This document shows, piece after piece, positions 1-9,170 of a DNA stretch of 64,000 bases; the stretch's first letter is position 1, and each line of letters opens with the position of its first letter. The DNA lies in contig SEFZ01000004.1 of assembly GCA_004173185.1 (NCBI GenBank), positions 124,001-188,000 of the forward strand. Direction: 5' to 3'. The stretch is from Sphingomonadales bacterium (GTDB lineage: Bacteria > Pseudomonadota > Alphaproteobacteria > Sphingomonadales > Sphingomonadaceae). Position numbers and translations under genes: made by a program. The notes below the pieces were generated by a model that saw nothing but the letters and a program-made list of their open reading frames with translations, made no database searches and had not been told where the DNA came from.

Positions 1-1
1 G

Positions 2-592
2 GCCAAGGCGCTTGAGCTGGAGCATAGCGATCCGGCCAAGGCCAAGGCGATCAAGGAAACCGCGCTCTTCTACGTTCGCCAGCGCACGCAGGATCTGCTG
101 ACCCAGATGGCCGTGACGGTGCAGGGCTATCTGGCGCTGGATCTGGTCAAGAAGAACAATGTCGAGCTGGTGAAGGGCGTCGATCGCGCGTCCACGACGA
201 CGGTTTCGGCGTTGCGCACCGCGGTGACGGTGGCGCAGGCGCTGACCAACCAGAAGCTCGTGCTCGATCAGGTGACTGCGCTCAATACCACGACTGCCGG
301 GCTGATCGATTCGACCGGTCAGTTGCTCAAGAGCCAGTCGGCGGCGATCCATGAGCAGGCGGCTTCGTCGACCATTCCGGTCGAGACGCTCCAGCGCGCC
401 TTCCAGAATATCTATGACACGATGGATGCGATCGACACGTTCAAGCTCAAGGCGCTCGACAGCATGAAGACCACGGTCACGACGCTTTCGAACGAAGTCG
501 AGAAGTCGAAGGGCTATATCGCGCGGGCCGAAGGCGCGGCGCAGAACCAGGTTGGCGGCTCGGCCGAGACCTTCAAGCTGGAGGCGATGTAA
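2..592 (+). CDS. TelA/KlaA-like toxic anion resistance protein, 3' part
   Basis: The reading frame is open from the window edge, so the N-terminal half is missing; 196 residues remain. The visible part is a long amphipathic helical region with the family-typical ALNTTT segment, the run LLKSQSAAIHEQA, and a tail of the type DTMDAIDTFK...VEKSKGYI. TelA/KlaA proteins are cytoplasmic helical proteins linked to tellurite resistance and envelope stress, with unclear biochemistry. The next gene follows after 6 bp and encodes a membrane protein, a common arrangement for this family. Family assignment is confident; function in this organism is inference. Confidence 0.85.
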   Translation, partial: AKALELEHSDPAKAKAIKETALFYVRQRTQDLLTQMAVTVQGYLALDLVKKNNVELVKGVDRASTTTVSALRTAVTVAQALTNQKLVLDQVTALNTTTAGLIDSTGQLLKSQSAAIHEQAASSTIPVETLQRAFQNIYDTMDAIDTFKLKALDSMKTTVTTLSNEVEKSKGYIARAEGAAQNQVGGSAETFKLEAM

Positions 593-598
593 GCCCCG

Positions 599-1309
599 AT
601 GACCGATGTCGATCGCCTGAGTGCCCGTGCGAACGAACTGATCGAGCGCACCCGCGCGCAGCGCCCCTCCACGCCCGCCGAGCAGCGGATGCGGCGGCGG
701 CGCGAGAGCGAAGTGGTGCGCCGGGTCGGGCGGATCGCGATGGCCGACGGGGCGATCCTCATTGGTGCAATCATATTTGCGCTGGCAGTGGCGCCGCTCG
801 GGATCATGGGCGCGTTTCTGGTGGGCGTGTTGCTGATCGCGGCGACATTGCTGTTTGCGGTGTTGCCCGCGGGCTCCGCACCCGAGGCCGAGCAACTGGC
901 GCAGGTGTCGCTCAAGGCTTTGCCCAAGACGACCGAGCATTGGCTCGATGCACAGCGCCCGGCTTTGCCTGCGCCGGTGCAGGGGCTGGTCGATTCGATC
1001 GGCGTGAAGCTGGAGATTATCGCGCCGCAGCTGGCGGAACTGGACGAGCAATCTCCGGCAGCGTTCGAAGTGCGCAAGCTGATCGGCGAGCAATTGCCCG
1101 AGCTGGTCAAAGGCTATGCCCGCGTGCCCGAGCCGCTGCGCCGGGTCGAGCGCGGTGGACTGACCCCCGATCAGCAACTGGCGCAGGGGCTGCAATTGAT
1201 CGACGACGAGATCGCCGAGATGAGCACCCAGCTGGCGCAGGGCGATCTCGATCTGCTCGCGACGCGCGGGCGCTACCTGCAGATCAAATATCAGGGCGAT
1301 GGCGAATGA
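599..1309 (+). CDS. Membrane protein of the TelA-associated (XpaC-like) type
   Basis: This 236-residue protein has a basic N-terminal 45 residues rich in Arg, two closely spaced hydrophobic segments at about residues 49-92, and a soluble helical C-terminal half rich in Gln, Leu and acidic residues. It starts 6 bp after the TelA-like gene, and its stop overlaps the next start as ATGA. TelA-like genes are often paired with membrane proteins of the XpaC/5-bromo-4-chloroindolyl-phosphate-hydrolysis group; resemblance here is in layout and position more than in a clear motif. I infer that it works with the TelA-like protein at the inner membrane. Confidence 0.65.
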   Translation: MTDVDRLSARANELIERTRAQRPSTPAEQRMRRRRESEVVRRVGRIAMADGAILIGAIIFALAVAPLGIMGAFLVGVLLIAATLLFAVLPAGSAPEAEQLAQVSLKALPKTTEHWLDAQRPALPAPVQGLVDSIGVKLEIIAPQLAELDEQSPAAFEVRKLIGEQLPELVKGYARVPEPLRRVERGGLTPDQQLAQGLQLIDDEIAEMSTQLAQGDLDLLATRGRYLQIKYQGDGE

Positions 1310-1875
1310 AGCCTCTGTTGGCGGCGCTGCTCGCGCTTGTCGTCGCGACACCCGCATTTGCGCAGGCCTCTGGCGATGCGGCGCTCGATAAACTGATCCG
1401 CGCTTCGTATCGCAGCTATCTCGATAGCGAGACGGCACCGCGCCCGAAAATCCCGGCGAGCGCGCGGTTCAACGCGACCGAAGCCGAATGCGCGGCGACT
1501 GCCAAGCGCATCGACGCCAAGGAAGGCGCGGACAGCTCGATGGGCGCGTGCGGTGACGATTATGATCTGTTCTGCCAGTGTCAGGACGCGTTCGGGCTGG
1601 ACTGGGCGAAGATCGACGTCGCGATCACCCATCCCGATGCGCAGCGCGCCGAAGCGGTTATCACTTTTCCGCCGATGGAAGGCTTAGACAGCGACGGCCC
1701 GGCGCTGCGGATGATGTTCGTTCGCGGCGGCAAGACCGGCTGGCTGCTCGATGACGTTTGGGAATATGCGCAGGCTGAGGAGGGCGAGGGATCGTATCGC
1801 ACGCGGATCACTGCGAGCATTCAGGATATGCGCAAGCGCCTTGGCATGCCCGCTTGGAAGGTGCCTGCGCTCTAG
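1306..1875 (+). CDS. Secreted hypothetical protein
   Basis: The protein has 189 residues. The ATG at 1306 overlaps the previous stop (ATGA), which indicates translational coupling. Residues 1-20 form a clean Sec signal peptide ending in AFA-Q. The mature part has at least four Cys (the ECAA, GACGDDYD and FCQCQD region), so disulfides in the periplasm are likely. The second half resembles the beta-rich DUF3828-like secreted folds, but no diagnostic motif is visible and I do not name a family. Its 3' end overlaps the convergent cysQ-like gene by 4 bp. Confidence 0.7.
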   Translation: MKPLLAALLALVVATPAFAQASGDAALDKLIRASYRSYLDSETAPRPKIPASARFNATEAECAATAKRIDAKEGADSSMGACGDDYDLFCQCQDAFGLDWAKIDVAITHPDAQRAEAVITFPPMEGLDSDGPALRMMFVRGGKTGWLLDDVWEYAQAEEGEGSYRTRITASIQDMRKRLGMPAWKVPAL

Positions 1876-2648
1876 CGCTTGATTCCGGTGGCGGCGCGTT
1901 CGGCGAGGCGCTCGACGGCGGCGGCGTGGAGGCCGGGGACGGTGGCGAGGACGCCAAAAGCTTCGGCGGCGGGCGTGTTGAACGCGAGGGGCCGGCCTAG
2001 CGCGTCGCTAACGGTGGCGCCGGCTTCGCTGGCGATCAGGACAGCGGCGGCGACATCCCATTCATGGCCCCAGCGGATCGAGGCGAGCAGATCGGCTTCG
2101 TTCGCGGCGACCATCGCGATGCGCAGCGCGATCGAATTGGGCTTGGCGACCATTTCGAGATCGGAATCGACCTTGGGCAATTGATCGGCGGGGACGCGGG
2201 CTCCGGCAAGCTGGGTGCGGTTGCCCGCGCGCAAACGCTCTGCGTTGCGCCACGCTCCCTTGCCGGCTTCGGCGATCCATTTCTCGTGGCGGGCAGGGGC
2301 ATCCAGCACACCGATCAGGGGCAGGCCATCCTCGACCAGCGCGATCGAGACTGCCCAGCCGGGGCGGGCACGAATATAGTCGCGGGTGCCGTCGATCGGA
2401 TCGACGACCCAGAGGCGGCGGCTGCTCAGCCGGTCGGTGTTGTCCACGGTTTCCTCGGACAACCAGCCTGCTTCGGGGATCAGCGCGCTCAGACGCTGGC
2501 GCAGCAAGGCATCGACTTCGAGATCGACTTCGCAGACCGGGCTACCCGGCACTTTTTCCCAGCGCTTGAAGTCAGTCTCCCAGCGATCGATCGCCAGCTT
2601 GCCGGCTTCGGCGGCGATGGCCGCGATCTGCTGGGCCAGATCACTCAC
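1872..2648 (-). CDS. cysQ: 3'(2'),5'-bisphosphate nucleotidase CysQ-like (inositol monophosphatase family)
   Basis: The 258-residue protein has the Mg-binding signature of the IMPase superfamily: LSEE around residues 63-66, DPIDGTRD at residues 83-90, and the late motif WDVAAAVLIASEAGA. The DPIDGTRDYI form fits the CysQ branch, which hydrolyses 3'-phosphoadenosine 5'-phosphate to AMP in sulfur metabolism. Substrate assignment within the superfamily is inference. The start overlaps the end of pmbA by 8 bp, so the two are probably co-transcribed. Confidence 0.85.
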   Translation of the reverse strand: MSDLAQQIAAIAAEAGKLAIDRWETDFKRWEKVPGSPVCEVDLEVDALLRQRLSALIPEAGWLSEETVDNTDRLSSRRLWVVDPIDGTRDYIRARPGWAVSIALVEDGLPLIGVLDAPARHEKWIAEAGKGAWRNAERLRAGNRTQLAGARVPADQLPKVDSDLEMVAKPNSIALRIAMVAANEADLLASIRWGHEWDVAAAVLIASEAGATVSDALGRPLAFNTPAAEAFGVLATVPGLHAAAVERLAERAATGIKR

Positions 2649-3987
2649 CGGCGATGGTCATCCCGTCGATGCGCAGCGTGGGTGCGTTGATCCCGTAGCG
2701 GAATTCCAGATCGTTTGCGGGGGTGAGCGCGCGGAACATATCCTCGAGGTTCGAGGCGATGGTGATTTCAGAGACGGGCCGCGTGATCTCGCCCTTCTCG
2801 ATCAGATAGCCCGCGGCACCGCGGCTGTAATCGCCGGTGATGCCATTGACGCCCTGGCCGATCAGTTCGGTGACGAGGATGCCATATTCGATCTCGGCGA
2901 TCAGCGTTTGGGGCGGGATATGGCCGGCCTGCATATATAAGTTGCTGGGCGCGACACCCGGCGCGCCGCCGATGCCGCGCGAGGCGTGGCCGGTGGCTTC
3001 AAGGCCGAGTTGGCGGGCAGAGGCGCTATCGAGCAGCCAGGTTTCCAGCATGCCGTGATCGACCAGCTTGATCGGTTGAACCGGCAGGCCTTCGCCATCG
3101 AACGGGCGCGAGCGCAGACCGCGTGGGCGATGCGGATCGTCGCAGATCGTCACGCCCTTGTCGAAGATCTGGGTGCCGAGCGCATCGAGCAAGAAGCTGG
3201 TTTTCCGCGTGATTGCTGCGCCCGCAATCGCGCCGAGCAAATGGCCGAGCATGCCCGAGGAGACGCGACGATCGAATATCACCGGCATCGCGCCGCTGGC
3301 GATTCGTGCAGGGTTCAGCCGGGCGACGGCGCGCTCGCCAGCAAGGCGGCCGATCGCGTCGGGGGCTTCGAGCGTCGCGGCGTGGCGCGACGAATGATGC
3401 GCATAGTCGCGCTCCATGTCGCTGCCGGTGCCCGCAAGGACGCTGGCCGAAAGGCCATGGCTGGTCTGGGCATAGCCATTGGCGAAACCATGGCTGGTGG
3501 CGATGGCCATCACCGCGCGCGAGGCGCTGGCGCCGCCGCCTTCGCTGTTGGTGACGCCGGGGACGGCGCGGGCGGCATCCTCTGCTGCGAGCGCGCGGGT
3601 CTTGAGCGCTTCCGGCGAGTCGTTCGCGCCATCATCGAGATCGAGCAAAGGCGGATTGCCGTGGAGCAGACGATCCTGAGGGGCGAGGCCAGCCCATTGG
3701 TCTTCGGGGGCTTCCTTGGCCATTGCGAGCGCGCGTTCGACAAGCGTGTCGAGCGCGGCGTTGCTCAGATCGGAAGTGGAAACACTGGCCGAGCGGCGCC
3801 CGACGAAGACGCGCAAGCCCAGTTCCTCGCTCTCGGAGCGCTCGACATCTTCGAGCGCACCCATGCGGACCGAGACCGAGAGCGCGCGATCGGCAGCGAA
3901 GACGGCATCGGCGGCATCTGCGCCAGCCGTTTTTGCGCGCGCAACGATATCGGCGGCGCGATCACAGGCCTGTTGGGTAGTCAGCAT
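2641..3987 (-). CDS. pmbA: TldE/PmbA family metalloprotease subunit
   Basis: This 448-residue protein matches the TldD/TldE family in length and layout: an N-terminal domain with the RMGALEDVERSE segment and a C-terminal beta-rich half with GIGGAPG and the YGILVTELIGQGVNGITGDYSRGAAGYLI region. Like other PmbA/TldE proteins it lacks the HExxxH zinc site of TldD, its usual partner, which is not in the window. The heterodimer degrades small peptides such as unfolded CcdA and matures microcins in E. coli. The gene lies between ubiA (42 bp upstream) and cysQ (8-bp overlap) in one minus-strand run. Confidence 0.88.
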   Translation of the reverse strand: MLTTQQACDRAADIVARAKTAGADAADAVFAADRALSVSVRMGALEDVERSESEELGLRVFVGRRSASVSTSDLSNAALDTLVERALAMAKEAPEDQWAGLAPQDRLLHGNPPLLDLDDGANDSPEALKTRALAAEDAARAVPGVTNSEGGGASASRAVMAIATSHGFANGYAQTSHGLSASVLAGTGSDMERDYAHHSSRHAATLEAPDAIGRLAGERAVARLNPARIASGAMPVIFDRRVSSGMLGHLLGAIAGAAITRKTSFLLDALGTQIFDKGVTICDDPHRPRGLRSRPFDGEGLPVQPIKLVDHGMLETWLLDSASARQLGLEATGHASRGIGGAPGVAPSNLYMQAGHIPPQTLIAEIEYGILVTELIGQGVNGITGDYSRGAAGYLIEKGEITRPVSEITIASNLEDMFRALTPANDLEFRYGINAPTLRIDGMTIAGE

Positions 3988-4029
3988 CTTGGCGATCTAG
4001 GGATGCGGCCCGAGAAGGTCAAAGTGCCA

Positions 4030-4941
4030 TCACAGAGTTTGCCCGACGACGAAGCAGGCGGCGAACAATAGAAGCCCGGCATTGCGGTTGCTGCGGAAGC
4101 GGGCGAGCGTGTTTTGGCCATCCGCCGGGGAGAGGGTGACGACCTGCCAGATCAAATGGAGAGCGATGGGGATCAGGGTGGCGAGCGCGAGCAGATCGGG
4201 GCGGAGCTGCCAGATCGCAGCGACCCAGAATGCCAGCGCGATCGCGTATAACAGCGCAACTCCAGGTCTTACTCCCTTGCCCAGCGCACGGGCCGAGGAG
4301 CGGACGCCGACCAGCGCATCGTCCTCGACATCCTGCAGTGCATAGATCGTGTCATATCCGATCACCCAGAAGATGCTGCCGGCATAGAGTAACAGGCCGG
4401 GCGCCCAGGCCATATCCGGCGCTTCAGCCCAGGCGACCAATGCCGCCCAGGAGAACACCATGCCCAGCCATGCCTGCGGCCACCAGGTGATCCGCTTCAT
4501 GAAGGGGTAGCCGGCAACCAGCGCGAGGCTGGCGAGCGCCACGCCTGCCGTCAGCGGGGTAAGCTGGAGCAAAACGACCAGCCCGATCAGGCACAATGCA
4601 CCCAGCCAGATCCATGCCGATTTGACGCTGACCGCGCCGCTGGCGAGCGGGCGGCTGCGGGTGCGCGCCACCTGCCGATCTAGGTCGCGATCGATAATAT
4701 CATTATAGACGCAGCCGGCCCCACGCATCGCGATGCTGCCGAGCAAGAACCACAAGAGCAGATCCCAGCGCGCCCACGCATTGCCCGATAGCGCCAACGC
4801 GCATGCTCCGGGCCAGAAGAGCAGCCACCAGCCGATCGGTCGATCGAAGCGTGCGAGCAGTGCATAGGGCCGGGCGGCGGCGGGCAACATGCCCATGAGG
4901 CCACGATATTCGGTGTCTGGAACGGCCATGGAATCAGTCAT
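4030..4941 (-). CDS. ubiA: 4-hydroxybenzoate polyprenyltransferase
   Basis: An integral membrane prenyltransferase of 303 residues. The first Asp-rich motif is N80-D-I-I-D-R-D-L-D, followed by RTRSRPLASG, and the second is YALQDVEDD near residues 200-210; both bind the Mg-prenyl diphosphate. Hydrophobic segments fill the rest, consistent with about nine transmembrane helices. The enzyme prenylates 4-hydroxybenzoate in ubiquinone synthesis. It heads the minus-strand run ubiA-pmbA-cysQ and is divergent from the DUF2147 gene across 125 bp. Confidence 0.92.
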   Translation of the reverse strand: MTDSMAVPDTEYRGLMGMLPAAARPYALLARFDRPIGWWLLFWPGACALALSGNAWARWDLLLWFLLGSIAMRGAGCVYNDIIDRDLDRQVARTRSRPLASGAVSVKSAWIWLGALCLIGLVVLLQLTPLTAGVALASLALVAGYPFMKRITWWPQAWLGMVFSWAALVAWAEAPDMAWAPGLLLYAGSIFWVIGYDTIYALQDVEDDALVGVRSSARALGKGVRPGVALLYAIALAFWVAAIWQLRPDLLALATLIPIALHLIWQVVTLSPADGQNTLARFRSNRNAGLLLFAACFVVGQTL

Positions 4942-5066
4942 TTCACTGCCCTATCTCCTCGTGCGGTACGACGGCAAGCTGACGTTCAGCCACATCCCGC
5001 CATGATTACGCCCTTGAAACGGCACGATGGCTCCCGATCTCGCGAGCAAGCCAAAGATAGGATGCT

Positions 5067-5471
5067 ATGTTGATTCGTCTGCTCAGCCTGCTCGCCGCGC
5101 CTCTTCTGCTCGGAGCGGCATCACCGGCCCCCGCGCAGGGAATCCTGGGCGAATGGCGCAACACGAACAATAATGTCCACCTGCGCCTGCAGCATTGCGG
5201 CACGGAGATCTGCGGCAAAGTCATCTGGGCCGCGGACCAGCAGCGCAAGGATGCGCTTAAGGGCAGCGGCAAGCCGCTGGTTGGCAGCACCCTGCTCCGC
5301 GACTTGAAGGTGAGCGGCGACGCGACGTGGCGCGGCAAGGTGTTCATCCCCGATATCAACACCACTGCATCGGGCACGGTGACTCAGCTCAGCCCGATAT
5401 TGATGCGGGTTTCGGGTTGCACGCTGCTCGGGCTGATCTGCAAGACGCAGCACTGGCACCGGATCCGCTGA
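5067..5471 (+). CDS. DUF2147 family secreted protein
   Basis: The 134-residue protein begins with a Sec signal peptide (about residues 1-24, cleavage after APA or PAQ). The mature domain shows the DUF2147 pattern: an initial ILGEWRN, then CGTEICGKVIW, a GKVFIPD segment, and a final W-R. This fold is a small lipocalin-like beta barrel of unknown function common in Alphaproteobacteria. AGGA lies a few bases upstream of the ATG. The four Cys in two CxxxxC-like pairs suggest a periplasmic location. Confidence 0.8.
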   Translation: MLIRLLSLLAAPLLLGAASPAPAQGILGEWRNTNNNVHLRLQHCGTEICGKVIWAADQQRKDALKGSGKPLVGSTLLRDLKVSGDATWRGKVFIPDINTTASGTVTQLSPILMRVSGCTLLGLICKTQHWHRIR

Positions 5472-5538
5472 GCGTCCGCAACATTCAGGCATAAAAAGCA
5501 GGCTATGGGTGCCAACCGATTTTGAGTGGAGTGACGAT

Positions 5539-6153
5539 ATGCGTGCGGTGATCCTGGGAGCGATGATCCTTGGCGGGATGACCAGCCCGGCCGTGGCGCA
5601 GGACACGCCGCGCGGCCCGCTGTTCGTCAGCCCGATGGGCGAACCGTTTCGCGGACCCGAGCCGCACGACTTATGGTTCGATGGCGCAGACACCAATCAT
5701 GATGGCGTGCTGACGCTTGAGGAAATGACCGCGGATGCCGCGCGGTTCTTCGCCGTGCTCGATATGCGCAAGGACGGCGAGATCGATCCGCAGGATATCG
5801 AGCATTACGAGACTGTCCTCCTTCCCGAGATCCGCGTGACGACGAAGGCCGAACGGCAGGGCTGGCGCGCCGGGGATACCCAGGTCGGGCCTGGCGGCGG
5901 CGAAGGTGGCCCGGTGCAGGTCGCCAGAAAGCCCAGCAAGGCCCCCCTTCGGCAAGGTGCGGGGCGCTTCAGCTATCTCGAATACCGCCAGCCGATTTCG
6001 GTGGCCGACCGCAATTTCAATCGCGGCGTCGATTCGCGAGAGTTTGCCAAGGCTGCGGAAACGCGGTTCGACCTGCTCGACGCGAACAAGGACGGACGGA
6101 TCGAGAAGAGCGAATTGCCCAATTTGCCCGACGAGCGCGGGCGCGTGCGCTGA
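5539..6153 (+). CDS. Secreted EF-hand calcium-binding protein
   Basis: I chose the ATG at 5539 because GGAG lies 7 nt upstream and a signal peptide (residues 1-21, ending in AVA-Q) then starts at residue 1; a GTG in the same frame at 5509 is possible. The 204-residue product carries two EF-hand pairs. The best loops are DTNHDGVLTLEE and DANKDGRIEKSE; DMRKDGEIDPQD and DRNFNRGVDSRE are more degenerate. The linker is Gly/Pro-rich. It is likely a periplasmic or surface calcium sensor or buffer. Partner unknown. Confidence 0.82.
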   Translation: MRAVILGAMILGGMTSPAVAQDTPRGPLFVSPMGEPFRGPEPHDLWFDGADTNHDGVLTLEEMTADAARFFAVLDMRKDGEIDPQDIEHYETVLLPEIRVTTKAERQGWRAGDTQVGPGGGEGGPVQVARKPSKAPLRQGAGRFSYLEYRQPISVADRNFNRGVDSREFAKAAETRFDLLDANKDGRIEKSELPNLPDERGRVR

Positions 6154-6191
6154 GGCTTGGTTCGCGGGTGACGGGCGGGTAGAGCGGCGGG

Positions 6192-6932
6192 ATGCCCGCT
6201 ACCCCCGCCTGGCCACCGCAATCGACTCCCCGGCTGTTCGTCGAGAGCGAACTCGCCCCCGGACATCTGAGGATCGACGGTCCGCAGGCGCATTACCTTG
6301 TGCAGGTGATGCGGATGAAAATCGGCGATCCAGTCAAATTATTCGACGACAAGACCGGCGAATGGCTGGGCGTGGCTGCGAGCGTCGGCAAGCGCGACGT
6401 GACGCTGGACGTGACCGAGATGCTGCGCCCCCGCGAAGCCGTGCCCGATTTGTGGCTGGTCTTCGCGCCGATCAAGAAGGGGCCGGTCGACTGGCTGGTC
6501 GAGAAAGCATGCGAGCTGGGTGCCGATCGGCTGGTGCCGGTCATCACGCGGCGCACGGTGGTCGATCGACTCAATCTCGATCGGCTGCGCGCCAATATGA
6601 TCGAAGCGGCGGAGCAATGCGGGCGAACCGCCTTGCCGAGCATCATCGAGCCGGTGAAGCTCCCGGCATTGCTGCGCGACTGGCCCGAGGGGCGGACGAT
6701 ATTCTTTGCCGATGAGACCGGCGGCGCGCCCGCGCAGGAGGCGATGCGCGCGCGGCCTGGACCTGCTGCGATCCTGATCGGCCCCGAAGGCGGGTTCGAC
6801 TCGGAAGAGCGCGAGGCCATCCGCGCGCATCCTCAGGCGGTTGGCATTGCACTCGGCCCACGCATCCTGCGCGCCGAAACTGCGGCGGCGGCGGCGATTT
6901 CGCTGTGGATGGGTGCAGCGGGGGACTGGTAG
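6192..6932 (+). CDS. rsmE: 16S rRNA (uracil(1498)-N(3))-methyltransferase
   Basis: The 246-residue protein has the SPOUT family layout: an N-terminal PUA-like domain (about 1-75, with HYLVQVMRMKIGD) and a C-terminal knotted methyltransferase domain. Diagnostic segments are KKGPVDWLVEKACELG, the LIGPEGGFDSEE SAM-binding loop, and the end LGPRILRAETAAAAA. RsmE methylates U1498 in helix 44 of 16S rRNA. The gene stands 38 bp after the EF-hand gene and 44 bp before gshA on the same strand. Confidence 0.93.
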   Translation: MPATPAWPPQSTPRLFVESELAPGHLRIDGPQAHYLVQVMRMKIGDPVKLFDDKTGEWLGVAASVGKRDVTLDVTEMLRPREAVPDLWLVFAPIKKGPVDWLVEKACELGADRLVPVITRRTVVDRLNLDRLRANMIEAAEQCGRTALPSIIEPVKLPALLRDWPEGRTIFFADETGGAPAQEAMRARPGPAAILIGPEGGFDSEEREAIRAHPQAVGIALGPRILRAETAAAAAISLWMGAAGDW

Positions 6933-6976
6933 CGGGACCACTGGCTTCCCATCTCGCGCACGAGTAAGGGGCGCAG

Positions 6977-8353
6977 ATGAGCACGAAGACCGTTTCGAAC
7001 AGCAACGCACCGGTCATCGAGAGCCGGGACCAGTTGATCGGCTATTTCGCCAAGGGCGAAAAGCCGGTGGATCGCTGGAAGATCGGCACCGAGCACGAGA
7101 AATTCGTCTATTGGAAAACGCCGGATCACCGCGCGCCTTCGTATGAAGAGCCGGGCGGCATCCATGCGCTGCTGATCGGGCTGACCGAATTTGGCTGGAA
7201 GCCGGTTTACGAGGGCGAGAACATCATCGCGCTTTCGGGGCCGGACGGGGCGATCAGCCTTGAGCCTGCCGGGCAGTTCGAGCTTTCGGGCGCGCCGCTC
7301 GACAATCTGCACGAGACTTGCGCTGAAACCGGGCGGCATCTGGAGCAGGTAAAGGCCGTGGGCGACAAGCTGGGGATCGGCTTTCTCGGCCTTGGCATGT
7401 GGCACGACAAGACCCGCGCCGAGCTGCCGATCATGCCCAAGGGCCGCTATGAGATCATGTTGCGCCACATGCCGCGCGTCGGCACGATGGGCCTCGACAT
7501 GATGCTGCGCACCTGCACGATCCAGGTGAACCTCGATTACGCATCCGAAGCCGATATGGCGAAGAAGTTTCGCGTCGGGCTGGCGCTGCAGCCGCTGGCG
7601 ACTGCGCTCTTCGCCAATTCGCCGTTCCTGGAGGGCAAGCCCAACGGCATGCTCTCCTATCGGAGCCATATCTGGTCGGACACCGATCCGCAGCGCACGG
7701 GCATGCTGCCTTTCGTGTTCGAAGATGGCTTCGGCTATGAGCGCTATGCCGATTATGCGCTCGATGTGCCGATGTACTTTGTCTACCGCGACGGCAAATA
7801 TATCGACGCCTCGGGGCTGAGCTTTCGCGACTTCCTCAAGGGCGAATTGTCGGTCCTTCCCGGCGAGAAGCCGACGATGGACGATTGGGCGGATCACCTC
7901 TCCACTGCCTTCCCCGAAGTGCGGCTGAAGACTTTCCTCGAAATGCGCGGAGCCGATGGCGGCCGCTGGGGGCGGATCTGTGCGCTGCCGGCATTCTGGG
8001 TCGGGCTTTTGTACGATCAGGGCGCGCTGGATGCCGCATGGGATCTGGTCAAGGGTTGGGACATGGCCGAGCGGCAGACGCTGCGCGATTCGGTGCCCAA
8101 GCTCGCTCTGGACGCGCCGCTGCCGGGTGGTGGCAAGCTGCGCGACATTGCGGGGCAGGTGCTCGATATCTCGGCGGCGGGGCTGAACGCGCGCGGGCGG
8201 CTCAATTCGTCGGGCGATAATGAGAGCGGCTTCCTAGATCCGCTGCGCGAAATCGTGCGCACGGGCAAGGTGCCGGCGCAGCTGTTGCTCGATCGTTATG
8301 CTGGCGAGTGGCACGGCGATATTTCGCGCGTGTATGACGAGGCTAAGTTCTAA
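6977..8353 (+). CDS. gshA: Glutamate-cysteine ligase, plant/alphaproteobacterial type
   Basis: The 458-residue protein matches the plant-like GCS2 family used by Alphaproteobacteria rather than the E. coli type. Recognisable parts are the early KIGTEHEKFVYWK, the GQFELSGAPL segment, the MLRTCTIQVNLDYASEADM region with a conserved Cys, and EMRGADGG near the C-terminal third. It catalyses the ATP-dependent first step of glutathione synthesis. Its last 11 bp overlap the convergent transglutaminase gene. Confidence 0.93.
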   Translation: MSTKTVSNSNAPVIESRDQLIGYFAKGEKPVDRWKIGTEHEKFVYWKTPDHRAPSYEEPGGIHALLIGLTEFGWKPVYEGENIIALSGPDGAISLEPAGQFELSGAPLDNLHETCAETGRHLEQVKAVGDKLGIGFLGLGMWHDKTRAELPIMPKGRYEIMLRHMPRVGTMGLDMMLRTCTIQVNLDYASEADMAKKFRVGLALQPLATALFANSPFLEGKPNGMLSYRSHIWSDTDPQRTGMLPFVFEDGFGYERYADYALDVPMYFVYRDGKYIDASGLSFRDFLKGELSVLPGEKPTMDDWADHLSTAFPEVRLKTFLEMRGADGGRWGRICALPAFWVGLLYDQGALDAAWDLVKGWDMAERQTLRDSVPKLALDAPLPGGGKLRDIAGQVLDISAAGLNARGRLNSSGDNESGFLDPLREIVRTGKVPAQLLLDRYAGEWHGDISRVYDEAKF

Positions 8354-9125
8354 CTTCCTCAACCCATACTGACTGCGAGATCATTTCCGCCATCCCATAG
8401 GCGGTGAGGAAGGAGACGTCGGCGGCATCGCGGCCGACGCCGATCTTCGCCATCGCGGCTTCCTCCGCCATGCCGGTCGCGTCGACCAGATGCCATTCGC
8501 CACCGAGAAAGACTTCGGCGACTGCGTGGAAATCGGGCGGGTCTACGCCGAGCGCATAGACGCTGGCGATGCGCGCGGGGATGCCGGCGGCGCGGACGAG
8601 CGTGATCAGCACATGCGCGTAATCGCGGCAGATGCCCTCGCGGCGGACGAAAGTGTCGACCGCAGTCGTCTCGGCATTGCTGACGCCGGGGACGTAGCTG
8701 AAGTTGTTCTCGATCCAGTCGCGCATCGCCAGCACGCGGTGACCGCCATCCATCCCGCCAAACTCGGCATCGACGAAGGTCTGGAACTGATCGGACGGGC
8801 AATAACGCGAGCCGAACAGATACTGGATTGTCTCGCCTGGCAGGAAGCGCGGCTCGATGCGCGGCAGATTGCGGCAATCGGTGAGGAGCCGGTTGATCGA
8901 GACCGTGGCTTCATAGGCGACGGTGAGCGGGCCATCGGCGCGCAGCCAGATGCGATCGCCGATCGTGTCATGCGCAGCGACACGAGCGAAATGCTCGCGG
9001 GGGGAGACCTGGAGATTGGCGGATTCGATCCATTGCTCGGGGATCGCCGCTGCTTCGACCTGAAGCAGCACGTCTGTCGGTTCGGCGAAACTATATTCGA
9101 GGTGCGCGCGGATCGAGAGTTTCAT
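8343..9125 (-). CDS. Transglutaminase-like cysteine peptidase domain protein
   Basis: The 260-residue protein has an N-terminal beta-rich Bact_transglu_N-like region (about 1-85) and a transglutaminase core. The catalytic triad is visible: C166 in REGICRDYAHV, H200 in PDFHAVAEV and D215 in WHLVDATG. No signal peptide is seen, so a cytoplasmic site is likely. In many bacteria such proteins sit beside alpha-E or circularly permuted ATP-grasp genes; neither is present here. Substrate is unknown; a peptidase or amidase role is as likely as cross-linking. Confidence 0.85.
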   Translation of the reverse strand: MKLSIRAHLEYSFAEPTDVLLQVEAAAIPEQWIESANLQVSPREHFARVAAHDTIGDRIWLRADGPLTVAYEATVSINRLLTDCRNLPRIEPRFLPGETIQYLFGSRYCPSDQFQTFVDAEFGGMDGGHRVLAMRDWIENNFSYVPGVSNAETTAVDTFVRREGICRDYAHVLITLVRAAGIPARIASVYALGVDPPDFHAVAEVFLGGEWHLVDATGMAEEAAMAKIGVGRDAADVSFLTAYGMAEMISQSVWVEEVRT

Positions 9126-9170
9126 GGCCCCCGCAACGTGCGGTGGGCAGCTAGGCTCCGCGCCGGACCC

